From assembly GCA_046729855.1 (NCBI GenBank), contig JBKPHM010000036.1, positions 1-20,002 on the forward strand: a stretch of DNA of 20,002 nucleotides. The letters are read 5' to 3'. Every line of letters starts with the position of its first letter. Positions within the stretch are counted from its first letter, which is position 1. A program made the position numbers and the translations under genes. The DNA comes from DATHSY01 sp046729855. Its GTDB lineage: Bacteria; Actinomycetota; UBA4738; HRBIN12. A model generated the notes under the pieces. It was given only the letters and a program-made list of their open reading frames with translations, was not told the DNA's origin and made no database searches. Of this stretch, positions 1 to 7,034 are shown piece after piece.

Positions 1-1
1 A

Positions 2-253
2 GCCATCGTGAGGCGTCTCGACCTCGCCGCCATCGCGCGCGACGTCCTCGACGAGATCGACGTGGAGGAGATCATCCGAGAATCGAGCGGGTCCCTGACC
101 GTGCAGACGGTCGACGCGCTGCGGGCGCGTGGGGTCGACGCGGACCGCCGACTCGCCGAGCTCGTGGATCGCGTGCTGTTCCGCCATCGTGCACGGGACG
201 TCCGGCTCGCGAACGGTCAGAGCGGCGACGACGTCCGCGTCGATCCCACGTGA
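2..253 (+). CDS. C-terminal part of RDD-associated actinobacterial protein (5' end outside window)
   Basis: The reading frame is open to the left edge, so the GTG at 8 is probably internal and the true start lies before the window. The visible part has a DLAAIARDVLDEIDVEEII stretch, then IIRESSGSL, and ends with an arginine-rich LVDRVLFRHRAR segment. From memory this matches the C-terminus of actinobacterial proteins made of repeated 'D-h-D-A-h-h' units that are encoded just upstream of RDD-family membrane proteins. The stop TGA overlaps the GTG start of the RDD gene by 4 bases, so the two are almost certainly cotranscribed and translationally coupled. The function is unknown; a membrane-associated partner of the RDD protein is an inference from gene order. 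Confidence 0.65.
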   Translation, partial: AIVRRLDLAAIARDVLDEIDVEEIIRESSGSLTVQTVDALRARGVDADRRLAELVDRVLFRHRARDVRLANGQSGDDVRVDPT

Positions 254-825
254 ACGCTGAGCGCGCCGGGACCGGATGGATCCGCGCAGGGTTCGTGTCC
301 CGCGCCACCGCGGATCTGATCGATGCGGTCCTGATCTGCGTCGCAACGGCAACGCTCGTCGTCGTCGGCTCCATGCTCCGGGCGCTCTTCGGGCCGTCTC
401 CGTTCGCGTTCCCCCGGCTTCGGGGCATCGAGATGGCGGGTTTCCTCTCGCTCGCGTTCCTCGCCTACCTGACGTTCTTCTGGTCATCGACCGGCCGCAC
501 ACCGGGCAAGCAGGCATCGGGGCTTCGCGTCGTCACCGCAAGCGGCGAGTCGATCGGGTTCGGGCGAGCGTTGGGCCGGGCGGTCCTCTGCACCGTATTC
601 CCGTTCGGGTTCCTCTGGGTCGCCGTCAGCGCTCGGAACCTGGCGCTCCACGACATCGTCGTCGGAACGGCGGTCGTCTACGACTGGTCTGCGCGCGGCG
701 CCCAGTCGGCAACCGCGTCGATCAGATCGAGCGACGGGTCGGCTCGAGGGACAGATCGCGTTCGAGATCGCGTCGAGGTCGGTCCGCACGCTCCGCCGAC
801 CCACCGTACGGCCGATCGGCACTGA
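250..825 (+). CDS. RDD family membrane protein
   Basis: A 191-residue protein with the RDD family signature: R18, D22 and D25 in the first hydrophobic helix (RATADLIDA), then GRTPGKQASGLRVV near residues 82-95 and LHDIVVGTAVV near 133-143. Hydrophobic segments lie at about 22-43, 62-79 and 112-128. RDD proteins are small integral membrane proteins; some have been linked to Na+/H+ exchange, but most are uncharacterised. It starts with GTG in the GTGA overlap with the upstream gene. Residues after about 147 form a low-complexity Ser/Arg-rich tail outside the RDD domain. That tail is encoded by bases 722-825, which also encode the end of the convergent membrane protein gene on the other strand. 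The family call is firm; the transported substrate cannot be told. Confidence 0.87.
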   Translation: MNAERAGTGWIRAGFVSRATADLIDAVLICVATATLVVVGSMLRALFGPSPFAFPRLRGIEMAGFLSLAFLAYLTFFWSSTGRTPGKQASGLRVVTASGESIGFGRALGRAVLCTVFPFGFLWVAVSARNLALHDIVVGTAVVYDWSARGAQSATASIRSSDGSARGTDRVRDRVEVGPHAPPTHRTADRH

Positions 826-1174
826 GCGCATACACGATCAACACGTCAAGCACGATCACCATGATCGACGCGACCGGGTGAGCGCCGATCGAGAAGAACC
901 ACGCGAACATCGACGCCGTGGCGCCCGCGATGCCGAGCGCCTTCCCGGCAACGGTTCGGCGCGAGATCAAGACAGAGGTCAACAGCTGGAGCGCGCCGAC
1001 GCAGATCCACACGACCCCCCAGAACGAGAGGTTCTCGTAGAGCAGGTTGGTCTCCTCGAAGTACTCCGGCTTCGTCAACGCGGCGATGCCGAGCACGAGG
1101 TTCCATGCTCCTGCCACGCCCACCATGATCGTGGCGAACAGCGTCCAGCCGCGGCTGCGCTCGGGCTCGTCCAT
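722..1174 (-). CDS. DUF7144-like four-helix membrane protein
   Basis: About 150 residues. The chosen start is the ATG at 1174 because GGGAGG lies four bases before it; an in-frame ATG four codons upstream (1186) lacks such a site. There are four hydrophobic segments: one starting at LFATIMVGVAGAWNLVLGI, one around FWGVVWICVGALQLLTSV, then GKALGIAGATASMFAWFF and ASIMVIVLDVLIVYAL. The pattern GxWNhhhGIxAL followed by a tyrosine/leucine-rich stretch resembles small actinobacterial membrane proteins catalogued as DUF7144; that name is from memory. No catalytic motif is visible. The last ~30 residues are charged and cytoplasmic-like, and are encoded opposite the RDD gene tail. Function unknown. 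Confidence 0.72.
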   Translation of the reverse strand: MDEPERSRGWTLFATIMVGVAGAWNLVLGIAALTKPEYFEETNLLYENLSFWGVVWICVGALQLLTSVLISRRTVAGKALGIAGATASMFAWFFSIGAHPVASIMVIVLDVLIVYALSADRPYGGSAERADRPRRDLERDLSLEPTRRSI

Positions 1175-1277
1175 GAGGCCTCCCATCCGGGTCTCGCGTC
1201 ACCGTGGCGGTCGTACGTCGCACCTGCATCACCCGAACCGGGCGAAGCCGTCGGGGCGACGCCTCGCTCCGACGTAC

Positions 1278-1805
1278 TCAATGGACGCGGGACTCGAGCC
1301 AGATCAGGATCGTCGTCACCGCCACGATCGCGACGCCCGCGATGGTGGACCTCGGCCAGGACAGCCCGTCGCGACGACCGAGCCCGACGGCGAAGCCGAA
1401 GAGCATCGCCATCGTGAGCCGCACGCCGAGGCGGTATCCGGTACCGCTCGACACCCAGCGCACCGCAGCGAGGCACAGCGGGGTGATCGGGACGAGGGCG
1501 GTGAGCAGGAGCGGCATGTCGTGCCGCATGGCCTCGCCGAGTCGGCGTACGTGCAGGCGACCTGCGCGGGCGACCTGCGGGACGATCGCCGCGAAGACGT
1601 GCGCAACGTACAGGACGCTGGCGGCAGCGACCGTCGAGGCGATCGCCTCCGAAGGCGCAGGAGGATCCGCTTGTGATCCGAGGGAGGAGACCACGGCGAG
1701 ATAGACGATCGACCCGTAGAACGCCAATGCGACGGCCGAGTCGTCGACCCACTGGGCGAGCGGCCTCGGCTCGCGCTCCTGCGTCGTCATCCCGTCGTCG
1801 TCCAT
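1278..1805 (-). CDS. hypothetical integral membrane protein
   Basis: A 175-residue protein not recognised as a named family. It has an acidic N-terminus, then hydrophobic segments near residues 26-44, 56-77, 98-116, 127-143 and 154-168, with basic residues between the second and third (RAGRLHVRRLGEAMRH). That suggests four or five membrane helices with a positive cytoplasmic loop. Two starts are possible, ATG at 1805 and ATG at 1790; neither has a clear ribosome site, so the start is uncertain. It points the same way as the DUF7144-like gene, with about 100 bases between them, and diverges from the VIT1-type transporter. No ligand-binding or catalytic residues can be named. Confidence 0.6.
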   Translation of the reverse strand: MDDDGMTTQEREPRPLAQWVDDSAVALAFYGSIVYLAVVSSLGSQADPPAPSEAIASTVAAASVLYVAHVFAAIVPQVARAGRLHVRRLGEAMRHDMPLLLTALVPITPLCLAAVRWVSSGTGYRLGVRLTMAMLFGFAVGLGRRDGLSWPRSTIAGVAIVAVTTILIWLESRVH

Positions 1806-1905
1806 ATCGGCGGTTCACCGTGGGAACCGGCGACCTGGCAGGCATCATCCCACCGGACGAACTCCCCACGCGTCGCCTGGTGTGGTTCGGGGACGTCGCT
1901 CGGGG

Positions 1906-1911
1906 TAGGGT
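1906..1911 (+). promoter_or_regulatory. -10 box of VIT1-type gene, leaderless type
   Basis: TAGGGT followed by 8 bases and then the ATG. Transcription starting about 7 bases after the box would begin at or next to the start codon. No good TTGACA-like -35 is visible. No ribosome binding site lies before this ATG, which fits a leaderless transcript. Confidence 0.55.
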
Positions 1912-1919
1912 GCTCGGCG

Positions 1920-2732
1920 ATGTCGTCGAAGCTCTCGCCCGAGGACCGGCGCACGCACGAGCGACGGACGGCCCTGGTGTCCCTGATGCGGCGGCTGCGC
2001 CGGCCGACCGCCGGCATCGTGCCGCATCCGGGACCCGCCGACGAACGACGCCCGGGCGGCAGCCGGTCGGGCGCCCTCCGCGCCGCGATCTTCGGCGTCA
2101 ACGACGGCCTCGTGTCGAACCTGTCGCTGATCTTCGGCGTCGCCGGGGCGGGCGTGTCGCGTGAAGTGATCCTGGTCGCCGGCGTCGCGGGGTTGCTCGC
2201 TGGGGCGTTCTCGATGGCCGCCGGGGAGTACATCTCGATGAAGGTCCAGCGCGAGGTGTTCGAGCGGCTGATCCACCTGGAGGCGCATGAGATCGGCTCG
2301 TTGCCCGACGAGGAGCGGGACGAGCTGGCGGAGATCTACGAGGGAAAGGGCGTGCCGCCGGAACTCGCCGGGCAGCTCGCGGACGTCCTCATGGCTGACC
2401 CGAAGGTGGCGCTCGAGACGCACGCGCGCGAGGAGCTCGGGCTCGACCCCGACGAGGGGCTCGGGTCGCCGTGGGTCGCGGCGGGCTCGTCGTTCATCAC
2501 CTTCGCGTTCGGTGCCGCGGTCCCGCTCGTGCCGTTCGTGGTCAGCGGCACCGGTGCCGTCGCCGCCTCGGCCGTCGTCTCCGGCGTGACGATGCTCGTC
2601 GTCGGAGGCGCGATGTCGTACTTCACGGGGCGGCCCGTGGCGGTCTCCGCCGTGCGGATGCTCGCGGTCGCGAGCGTCGCGGCGGCGGTCACGTACGCCG
2701 TCGGCAGCCTGTTCGACGTCGCCGTCTCTTGA
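1920..2732 (+). CDS. VIT1/CCC1 family iron/manganese transporter
   Basis: A 270-residue member of the VIT1/CCC1 family of divalent metal (Fe2+/Mn2+) transporters. The first helix carries the hallmark FGVNDGLVSNLSLIFGVAGA (about 58-77), and the second carries AGAFSMAAGEYIS (about 94-106). A hydrophilic acidic helical segment follows (about 107-182, rich in Glu/Asp), where family members bind metal. Three more hydrophobic segments follow: 186-208, 212-233 and 243-266. The five-helix layout is typical. The first ~50 residues are charged and not part of the domain. The protein probably exports or stores metal across the cytoplasmic membrane. It ends 5 bases before the stop of the convergent MarR gene. 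Start chosen at ATG 1920, which has the TAGGGT box 8 bases upstream. Confidence 0.9.
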   Translation: MSSKLSPEDRRTHERRTALVSLMRRLRRPTAGIVPHPGPADERRPGGSRSGALRAAIFGVNDGLVSNLSLIFGVAGAGVSREVILVAGVAGLLAGAFSMAAGEYISMKVQREVFERLIHLEAHEIGSLPDEERDELAEIYEGKGVPPELAGQLADVLMADPKVALETHAREELGLDPDEGLGSPWVAAGSSFITFAFGAAVPLVPFVVSGTGAVAASAVVSGVTMLVVGGAMSYFTGRPVAVSAVRMLAVASVAAAVTYAVGSLFDVAVS

Positions 2733-2737
2733 CGGCG

Positions 2738-3178
2738 TCACTCCTCGACAAACTCGCCCCGGCGCTCGATCAGCCACTCGATCGAGTCCCGAAGCGACTC
2801 GTAGCGGCGCTCTCCCAGCTCGCGTCGGGCACGCGCCGCGAGCGCGACGACCGCGCGGCGGGCCTCGGCCACGTAGCGACGTCCGCGCGCCGTGAGACGG
2901 ACGACCTTGGCGCGCGCATCCTCGGGATCCGGGACGCGACGGACGTAGCCTCGCTGCTCGAGGTCATCGACGATCAGCATCATGCCCTGCTTGGTGATGC
3001 GGGCCCGCCTCGCGAGCTCCGTGAGCCGCGTGCCCGAGCGCCGGTCGATGTTCATGAAGACGGCGCCGTGGCCGGGTCTGGCGTCCGGGTAGCCGCGCTC
3101 CTCGAGTGAGGTCATCAGCTCCGCCGCCAGCGCACGGTGCCCCTCGAGGAGGAGTCGCACGAGGTCCGCCGATGCCAC
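2738..3178 (-). CDS. MarR family transcriptional regulator
   Basis: A 146-residue winged-helix regulator. The HTH runs from about 50 to 77 (TRLTELARRARITKQGMML, with recognition helix ITKQGMMLIVDDLEQRG). The wing holds the usual DPEDARAKVVRLT (84-96), and long dimerisation helices lie at both ends. The start is set at GTG 3178, because a promoter with -35 TTGACC, a 17-base spacer and -10 GACGAT lies 6 bases before it, and 146 residues is a normal MarR length. An in-frame ATG at 3217 would add 13 glycine/charged residues and place the start codon inside the palindrome at 3209-3223; it cannot be excluded. It diverges from a GNAT acetyltransferase, the probable target. The ligand is unknown. Confidence 0.88.
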   Translation of the reverse strand: MASADLVRLLLEGHRALAAELMTSLEERGYPDARPGHGAVFMNIDRRSGTRLTELARRARITKQGMMLIVDDLEQRGYVRRVPDPEDARAKVVRLTARGRRYVAEARRAVVALAARARRELGERRYESLRDSIEWLIERRGEFVEE

Positions 3179-3184
3179 GACCCG

Positions 3185-3213
3185 ATCGTCGCGCGTGCCG
3201 CCGCCCTGGTCAA
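3185..3213 (-). promoter_or_regulatory. promoter of marR-type gene
   Basis: Minus-strand -35 TTGACC (3213-3208), a spacer of exactly 17 bases, -10 GACGAT (3190-3185), then 6 bases and the GTG at 3178. The -35 lies in one arm of the 3209-3223 palindrome, so a protein bound there would block RNA polymerase. Confidence 0.55.
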
Positions 3214-3223
3214 TCATCTTGAC
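3209..3223. promoter_or_regulatory. palindromic operator-like site between marR-type and GNAT genes
   Basis: GTCAA-TCATC-TTGAC is a perfect 5-base inverted repeat with a 5-base spacer. It lies in the divergent region between the MarR regulator and the acetyltransferase, and overlaps the -35 of the regulator promoter. MarR dimers commonly bind short palindromes of this size and repress both themselves and a divergent neighbour. Binding is inferred, not shown. Confidence 0.5.
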
Positions 3224-3238
3224 TGCGTCTGGTCGCGG

Positions 3239-3244
3239 TAGCCT
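3239..3244 (+). promoter_or_regulatory. -10 box of GNAT gene, leaderless type
   Basis: TAGCCT followed by 7 bases and the ATG at 3252. A TTGACT at 3219-3224 is only 14 bases upstream of the box, too close for a standard -35, so either the spacing is unusual or the -35 is weak. Confidence 0.5.
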
Positions 3245-3251
3245 CGCGTCG

Positions 3252-3749
3252 ATGGCGATCCAGGTCCGGAAGGCGCAACCGGCCGAATACGAGGAGGCGG
3301 GGCGCGTGACCGCGCTCGCCTACCGGGAGTTCGTCCGGCGCGAGGACCCGTCCGGCTGGGATGAGTACCTATCGTTCATCGCGGACGTCGGTGGACGCGC
3401 CGACCGCACCACCGTGCTCGTCGCCGTGGAGGAGGGCCGCATCCTCGGGTCGCTCACCCTCGAGCTGGAGGGCCGGACCGAGTCCGACGACGCGCCGCTC
3501 GAGCCGGACGAGGCGCACATCCGGATGCTCGGCGTCGATCCGGATGCGAGGCGGCGGGGCGTGGCTCGCGCCCTCATGGACGCGAGCGCGGACCTCGCCC
3601 GAGCGGCCGGCAAGCACCGCCTGACGCTGCACACCACGCGGCGGATGACGGCGGCGCAGCGCATGTACCAGGACATGGGCTTCCGCCGCGCGCCGGATCA
3701 CGTGTTCCCGGACGGGTTCGTGCTCCTCGGGTACGAGCGCGACCTGTAG
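3252..3749 (+). CDS. GNAT family N-acetyltransferase
   Basis: A 165-residue acetyl-CoA-dependent acyltransferase of the GNAT fold. Motif A is clear: IRMLGVDPDARRRGVARALM at about 90-109, with the R-x-x-G-x-A pyrophosphate loop at 100-105. Strand/motif B is around LTLHTT (124-129), and the C-terminal AAQRMYQDMGFRRAP (134-148) is the usual 'xxxYxxxGF' element. The start is ATG 3252, giving a normal length; the frame is open to 3195, but the TAGCCT box just upstream of 3252 favours this start. It is divergent from the MarR gene and convergent with the ABC exporter (14 bases apart). The acceptor substrate is unknown; GNAT plus MarR pairs often deal with toxic amines or antibiotics, which is inference here. 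Confidence 0.88.
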   Translation: MAIQVRKAQPAEYEEAGRVTALAYREFVRREDPSGWDEYLSFIADVGGRADRTTVLVAVEEGRILGSLTLELEGRTESDDAPLEPDEAHIRMLGVDPDARRRGVARALMDASADLARAAGKHRLTLHTTRRMTAAQRMYQDMGFRRAPDHVFPDGFVLLGYERDL

Positions 3750-3763
3750 CGGCGAGCGGCGGT

Positions 3764-5737
3764 TCACGCGTCGCCCGGCGCGGGGACGACCTCTCCCGAC
3801 GCGAGGACGACGCCGTCCTCGGTGACCGTCTCGACCTCGCCGCGCCGGAACTGCTGCTCGTACAGCCGCGCGTACAGACCTCCCCGCTCGACCAGCTCCC
3901 GATGCGTCCCGCGATCGACGATCCGGCCACGATCGACGACGAAGATCACGTCGGCCGACAGGATCGTCGACAGCCGGTGCGCGATCGCGATCGTCGTGCG
4001 GCCGTGCATCAGCGGCTGGAGAGCCTCCTGCACGAGCCGCTCCGACGTCGAGTCCAGGCTTGACGTCGCCTCGTCCAGGATCAGGATCCGCGGGTCTTTC
4101 AGGATCACTCGGGCGATCGCCAGACGCTGCTTCTCGCCGCCGGACAGCTTGTAGCCGCGCTCGCCGACGATCGTGTCGTAGCCATCGGACAGCTCGGCGA
4201 TCCGGTCGTGGATGAACGCGGCGCGCGCCGCCGCTTCGAGCTCGTCGTGGGTCGCCCCGGGCTTGCCGTAGAGCAGGTTGCGCCGGATCGTCGTGTGGAA
4301 CAGGTATGTCTCCTGCGTCACCATCCCGATCAGATCGCCCAGAGACGACAGCGACAGATCGCGCACGTCGATGCCGTCGATGGTGACGGCGCCGTGTTGC
4401 ACGTCGTACAGCCGGGGCACCAGGTAGGTCATCGTCGTCTTGCCGGCACCGCTGGGGCCAACGAGCGCGGCGAGCTGTCCGGGCTCGATCTCGAGGGAGA
4501 CGCCCTCGAGCGTCCACTCGCGCGGCGGCGGGCCTTCGCCGTCCCACCACACCGGCGGCTGCCCGTCCGCGGTCTGCTCGTCGGCCGGGCGGTCGTAGCG
4601 GAACCACACGTCGGAGAACCTGACGTCACCCCTGACCTGGTCCGGCGCCACCGAGATCGCGCCCGGGCGGTCCCGGATCTCGTGGCGCATGTCGAGGTAC
4701 TCGAAGATCCGGTCGAACAGCGCCATCGAGGTCTGCACCTCGGTCGAGACCTGCAGCATCGAGCCGATCGGGAAGAACAGCCGCGACTGGAGCGTGGTGA
4801 ACGCCACGATGTCACCGGCGGTGAGCGCGTCGGAGCCGTTGGCCATGACCCACCCGGCGACCAGGTAGACCAGGGCCGGCGTGATCGAGAAGAAGATCTG
4901 GACGACCGCGAAGAACGAGCGCCCGATCATCGTCTGACGGATCTGGAGCCCCGTCAGGCGCCGGTTCTCGCCTCGGAACCGATCGATCTCGTGCCGCTGG
5001 CGACCGAACGCCTTCGAGAGCAGGATCCCCGACACCGACAGCGTCTCCTCGGTGATCGACGTCAGGTCGGCGAGGGTCTTCTGCGTCGAGCGTGCGACCT
5101 CCTGGCGAGCCTTGCCGACGCGGTAGGTGAGCCACAGGAAGAGCGGAAGCAGCGCGAGGGACAGGACGGTCAGCTGCCACGAGATGATCACCATCGCGAT
5201 CAGCGTGCTGACGATGATCACCACGTTTGACAGGATGCTCGAGGCCGTGTCCGTTACGACCGTCTGCACGCCGCTCACGTCGTTCGACAGCCTCGACTGG
5301 ATCTCGCCTGTTCGCGTGGTCGTGAAGAACCGCAGCGGCATCCCCTGGAGATGCTCGTACAGCCCGTTGCGGAGGTCCTGCATCACGCGCAGGCCGACGA
5401 GGTTGGCGAGGTACGTCTGCCCGACGCCGATCACGCCCGAGACGACGGGGATCGCCACCATGAACGCGACCAGCACGTACAGGACGTCGAGCTGGGGGCA
5501 CGACGCCCCGCCCTGGCAGAGTCCGGGTGGGTTGCCGAACAGCGCCCGGTCGAAGATCTCCTTGATCAGGATCGGATTGATCACGCCGAGGGTCGATGTG
5601 ACGACGATCGCGAGCCCGACCAGCGCCACCTTGCTGCGGTACGGCCCGAACGTCCGAACGACCCGACGGACCGTCTGGCGGCGAATCGGCCGGCGATCCT
5701 CGTCGGGGACGCCGACGCCGTAGAAGTGGCGGCGCAT
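3764..5737 (-). CDS. type I ABC exporter (membrane and ATPase domains fused)
   Basis: 657 residues, a half-transporter expected to dimerise. The six-helix membrane domain covers about 30-340. The ATPase domain has A-loop Y381, Walker A GPSGAGKT (427-434), Q-loop Q475, signature LSGGEKQR (531-538), Walker B ILILDEATSS (551-560, E556) and switch His H587. All catalytic residues are present, so it should be active, exporting lipids, drugs or peptides like MsbA/BmrA relatives. Two oddities stand out. A ~20-residue Pro/Trp-rich insert (about 384-407, PPVWWDGEG) lies between the A-loop and Walker A. Two cysteines (C74, C80) sit in the first outside loop and could form a disulfide. It is divergent from the mgtC-like gene, with only 55 bases between starts. 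Confidence 0.93.
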   Translation of the reverse strand: MRRHFYGVGVPDEDRRPIRRQTVRRVVRTFGPYRSKVALVGLAIVVTSTLGVINPILIKEIFDRALFGNPPGLCQGGASCPQLDVLYVLVAFMVAIPVVSGVIGVGQTYLANLVGLRVMQDLRNGLYEHLQGMPLRFFTTTRTGEIQSRLSNDVSGVQTVVTDTASSILSNVVIIVSTLIAMVIISWQLTVLSLALLPLFLWLTYRVGKARQEVARSTQKTLADLTSITEETLSVSGILLSKAFGRQRHEIDRFRGENRRLTGLQIRQTMIGRSFFAVVQIFFSITPALVYLVAGWVMANGSDALTAGDIVAFTTLQSRLFFPIGSMLQVSTEVQTSMALFDRIFEYLDMRHEIRDRPGAISVAPDQVRGDVRFSDVWFRYDRPADEQTADGQPPVWWDGEGPPPREWTLEGVSLEIEPGQLAALVGPSGAGKTTMTYLVPRLYDVQHGAVTIDGIDVRDLSLSSLGDLIGMVTQETYLFHTTIRRNLLYGKPGATHDELEAAARAAFIHDRIAELSDGYDTIVGERGYKLSGGEKQRLAIARVILKDPRILILDEATSSLDSTSERLVQEALQPLMHGRTTIAIAHRLSTILSADVIFVVDRGRIVDRGTHRELVERGGLYARLYEQQFRRGEVETVTEDGVVLASGEVVPAPGDA

Positions 5738-5743
5738 CTTCCC

Positions 5744-5749
5744 AGGGTA
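5744..5749 (-). promoter_or_regulatory. -10 box of ABC exporter gene, leaderless type
   Basis: Minus-strand TACCCT, then GGGAAG (6 bases), then the ATG at 5737. The GGGA could be read as a ribosome site, but it abuts the start codon, so a leaderless transcript fits better. Confidence 0.5.
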
Positions 5750-5778
5750 AACCGCCGATCCGCCAACGCATCCCCGGG

Positions 5779-5784
5779 TAGGGT
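5779..5784 (+). promoter_or_regulatory. -10 box of mgtC-like gene, leaderless type
   Basis: TAGGGT followed by 8 bases and the ATG at 5793. The bases GGGTAGGGTG around the box are the same as those before the VIT1-type gene at 1903-1912. No ribosome site is visible. Confidence 0.55.
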
Positions 5785-5792
5785 GTCCTGCG

Positions 5793-6257
5793 ATGGAACC
5801 GTGGGAGTGGGAGCTGATCGGACGGATGGCCCTCGGGGCGGCGCTCGGCTACGCGATCGGCTTCGAGCGGGAGATCCGCGGCAAGTCGGCCGGCGAGCGG
5901 ACGTTCGCGCTCGTCGCGCTCGGCACGGCGGCCGTCACGGCGCTCGCGCAGGAGGCATTTGGTGAGGCGAGCACTCGCGTGATCCAGGGCGTGGTGACCG
6001 GCGTCGGGTTCCTCGGGGCCGGGCTGATCTTCCAGCGCGAGCACGGCGTCGTCCTGGGCCTCACGACGGCCGCATCGGTCTGGGCGATCGCGGCGATCGG
6101 CGTGCTCGCCGGATCGGGCGCCTACATCGCGTCCATCGTCGGCACCGCGCTCGTGGTGTTCATCCTCGAGCTCGACAGGCTACCGCTGATCAGGAAGGTC
6201 GAGCCGCGGCGCCTCCGCGACGAGCAGCTCGGGGGGCGGGACGAGGAAGACGATTGA
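5793..6257 (+). CDS. MgtC/SapB family membrane protein
   Basis: 154 residues. The family marks are GFEREIRGKSAGERTFALVALG (about 24-45), VVTGVGFLGAGLIF (67-80) and LTTAASVWAIAAIG (90-103), with a fourth helix at about 108-126 and a charged acidic tail. MgtC/SapB proteins are inner-membrane proteins linked to survival at low Mg2+ and, in pathogens, to control of the F1Fo ATPase; in environmental bacteria the role is unclear. The protein is the short membrane-only form, without the C-terminal ACT-like domain of Salmonella MgtC. It ends 6 bases before the stop of the convergent uracil-DNA glycosylase gene. Confidence 0.93.
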   Translation: MEPWEWELIGRMALGAALGYAIGFEREIRGKSAGERTFALVALGTAAVTALAQEAFGEASTRVIQGVVTGVGFLGAGLIFQREHGVVLGLTTAASVWAIAAIGVLAGSGAYIASIVGTALVVFILELDRLPLIRKVEPRRLRDEQLGGRDEEDD

Positions 6258-6263
6258 GCCTCG

Positions 6264-6977
6264 TCACAGGCCCGCGATCTCGCGAGCACGCGCCCAGACC
6301 TCGTCCATCATCCCGGGCGTCAGCTTGCCGGTGAACGTGTTCTGCTGGCTCGGGTGGTAGCTCCCCAGCAACACGTACGGTCCGACGGGGGTCTCGCGGA
6401 GATGACCGAACGACGGCCGTGGGCGGGCGAGGTGGCCGAGCGAGGCGAGCGCGCGCAGCACACCGTCCCACGCGAACGCGCCGAGCGTCACGATCGCCCG
6501 CGCCTGCCTGAGCGCCCCGAGCTCGGCCTCGAGGTACGGGAGGCAGTTATCGCGTTCCTGCGGCGTCGGCCGGTTGCGCGGCGGCGCGCACCGGTTGATG
6601 GCGCCGACGTAGGCGCCGAGGAGCTTCAACCCGTCCGAACGTGAGATCGACGTCGGGCGGTTGGCGAGCCCTTTGCGGCAAAGCGACGCGAACAGGAAGT
6701 CGCCGGAGCGGTCGCCCGTGAAGATCCGGCCGGTTCGGTTGCCGCCGTGCGCCGCGGGCGCGAGCCCCACGATCACGATGCGGGCCTGCGGATCGCCGAA
6801 GCCCGGTACCGGCCTGGCCCAGTACTCCTGGTCGGCGAATCGGGTTGGCTTGCGTTCGGCCACCTCTTCCCGCCACGCGACCAGGCGCGGGCATCTGCGA
6901 CACTCGACGACCTCCGCGGCGATCTCGGCGAGCGACCGCACCGGCTCGCTCCCGTCGCTCAGGGTCGAGGGGGCCAC
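6264..6977 (-). CDS. family 5 uracil-DNA glycosylase (UdgB type), Fe-S
   Basis: 237 residues. Motif A is GLAPAAHGGNRTGRIFTGD (71-89) with the GLAPA and HGGNRTGR features typical of family 5 (UdgB), in which the catalytic Asp/Asn of other families is replaced by Ala. Motif B is GSYHPSQQNTFTGKLT (205-220). Cysteines 26 and 29 (CRRC), 130 and 145 have the spacing of the 4Fe-4S ligands. The enzyme excises uracil and also hypoxanthine or related deaminated bases from double-stranded DNA, suited to a GC-rich genome where cytosine deamination matters. The GTG start at 6977 has a TAGCAT box 6 bases upstream. It diverges from the amidase gene. Confidence 0.92.
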   Translation of the reverse strand: MAPSTLSDGSEPVRSLAEIAAEVVECRRCPRLVAWREEVAERKPTRFADQEYWARPVPGFGDPQARIVIVGLAPAAHGGNRTGRIFTGDRSGDFLFASLCRKGLANRPTSISRSDGLKLLGAYVGAINRCAPPRNRPTPQERDNCLPYLEAELGALRQARAIVTLGAFAWDGVLRALASLGHLARPRPSFGHLRETPVGPYVLLGSYHPSQQNTFTGKLTPGMMDEVWARAREIAGL

Positions 6978-6983
6978 CCGCCG

Positions 6984-6989
6984 ATGCTA
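6984..6989 (-). promoter_or_regulatory. -10 box of uracil-DNA glycosylase gene, leaderless type
   Basis: Minus-strand TAGCAT, then CGGCGG (6 bases), then GTG at 6977. No ribosome binding site is present between the box and the start. Confidence 0.5.
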
Positions 6990-7023
6990 GATGGGTACGC
7001 GCGGCGCCGCGGTCGCGCCGTTC

Positions 7024-7030
7024 GGGAGGA
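7024..7030 (+). promoter_or_regulatory. ribosome binding site deciding the amidase start
   Basis: GGGAGGA lies four bases before the ATG at 7035. The frame is open far upstream (to 6747), so this site decides that translation starts at 7035, directly before a signal-peptide-like sequence. Confidence 0.7.
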
Positions 7031-7034
7031 TTCG

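Noticed and set aside
3219..3224. TTGACT as the -35 of the GNAT gene
   Set aside because: It is only 14 bases from the TAGCCT box, too short for normal spacing. I treat it as an arm of the operator-like palindrome instead.
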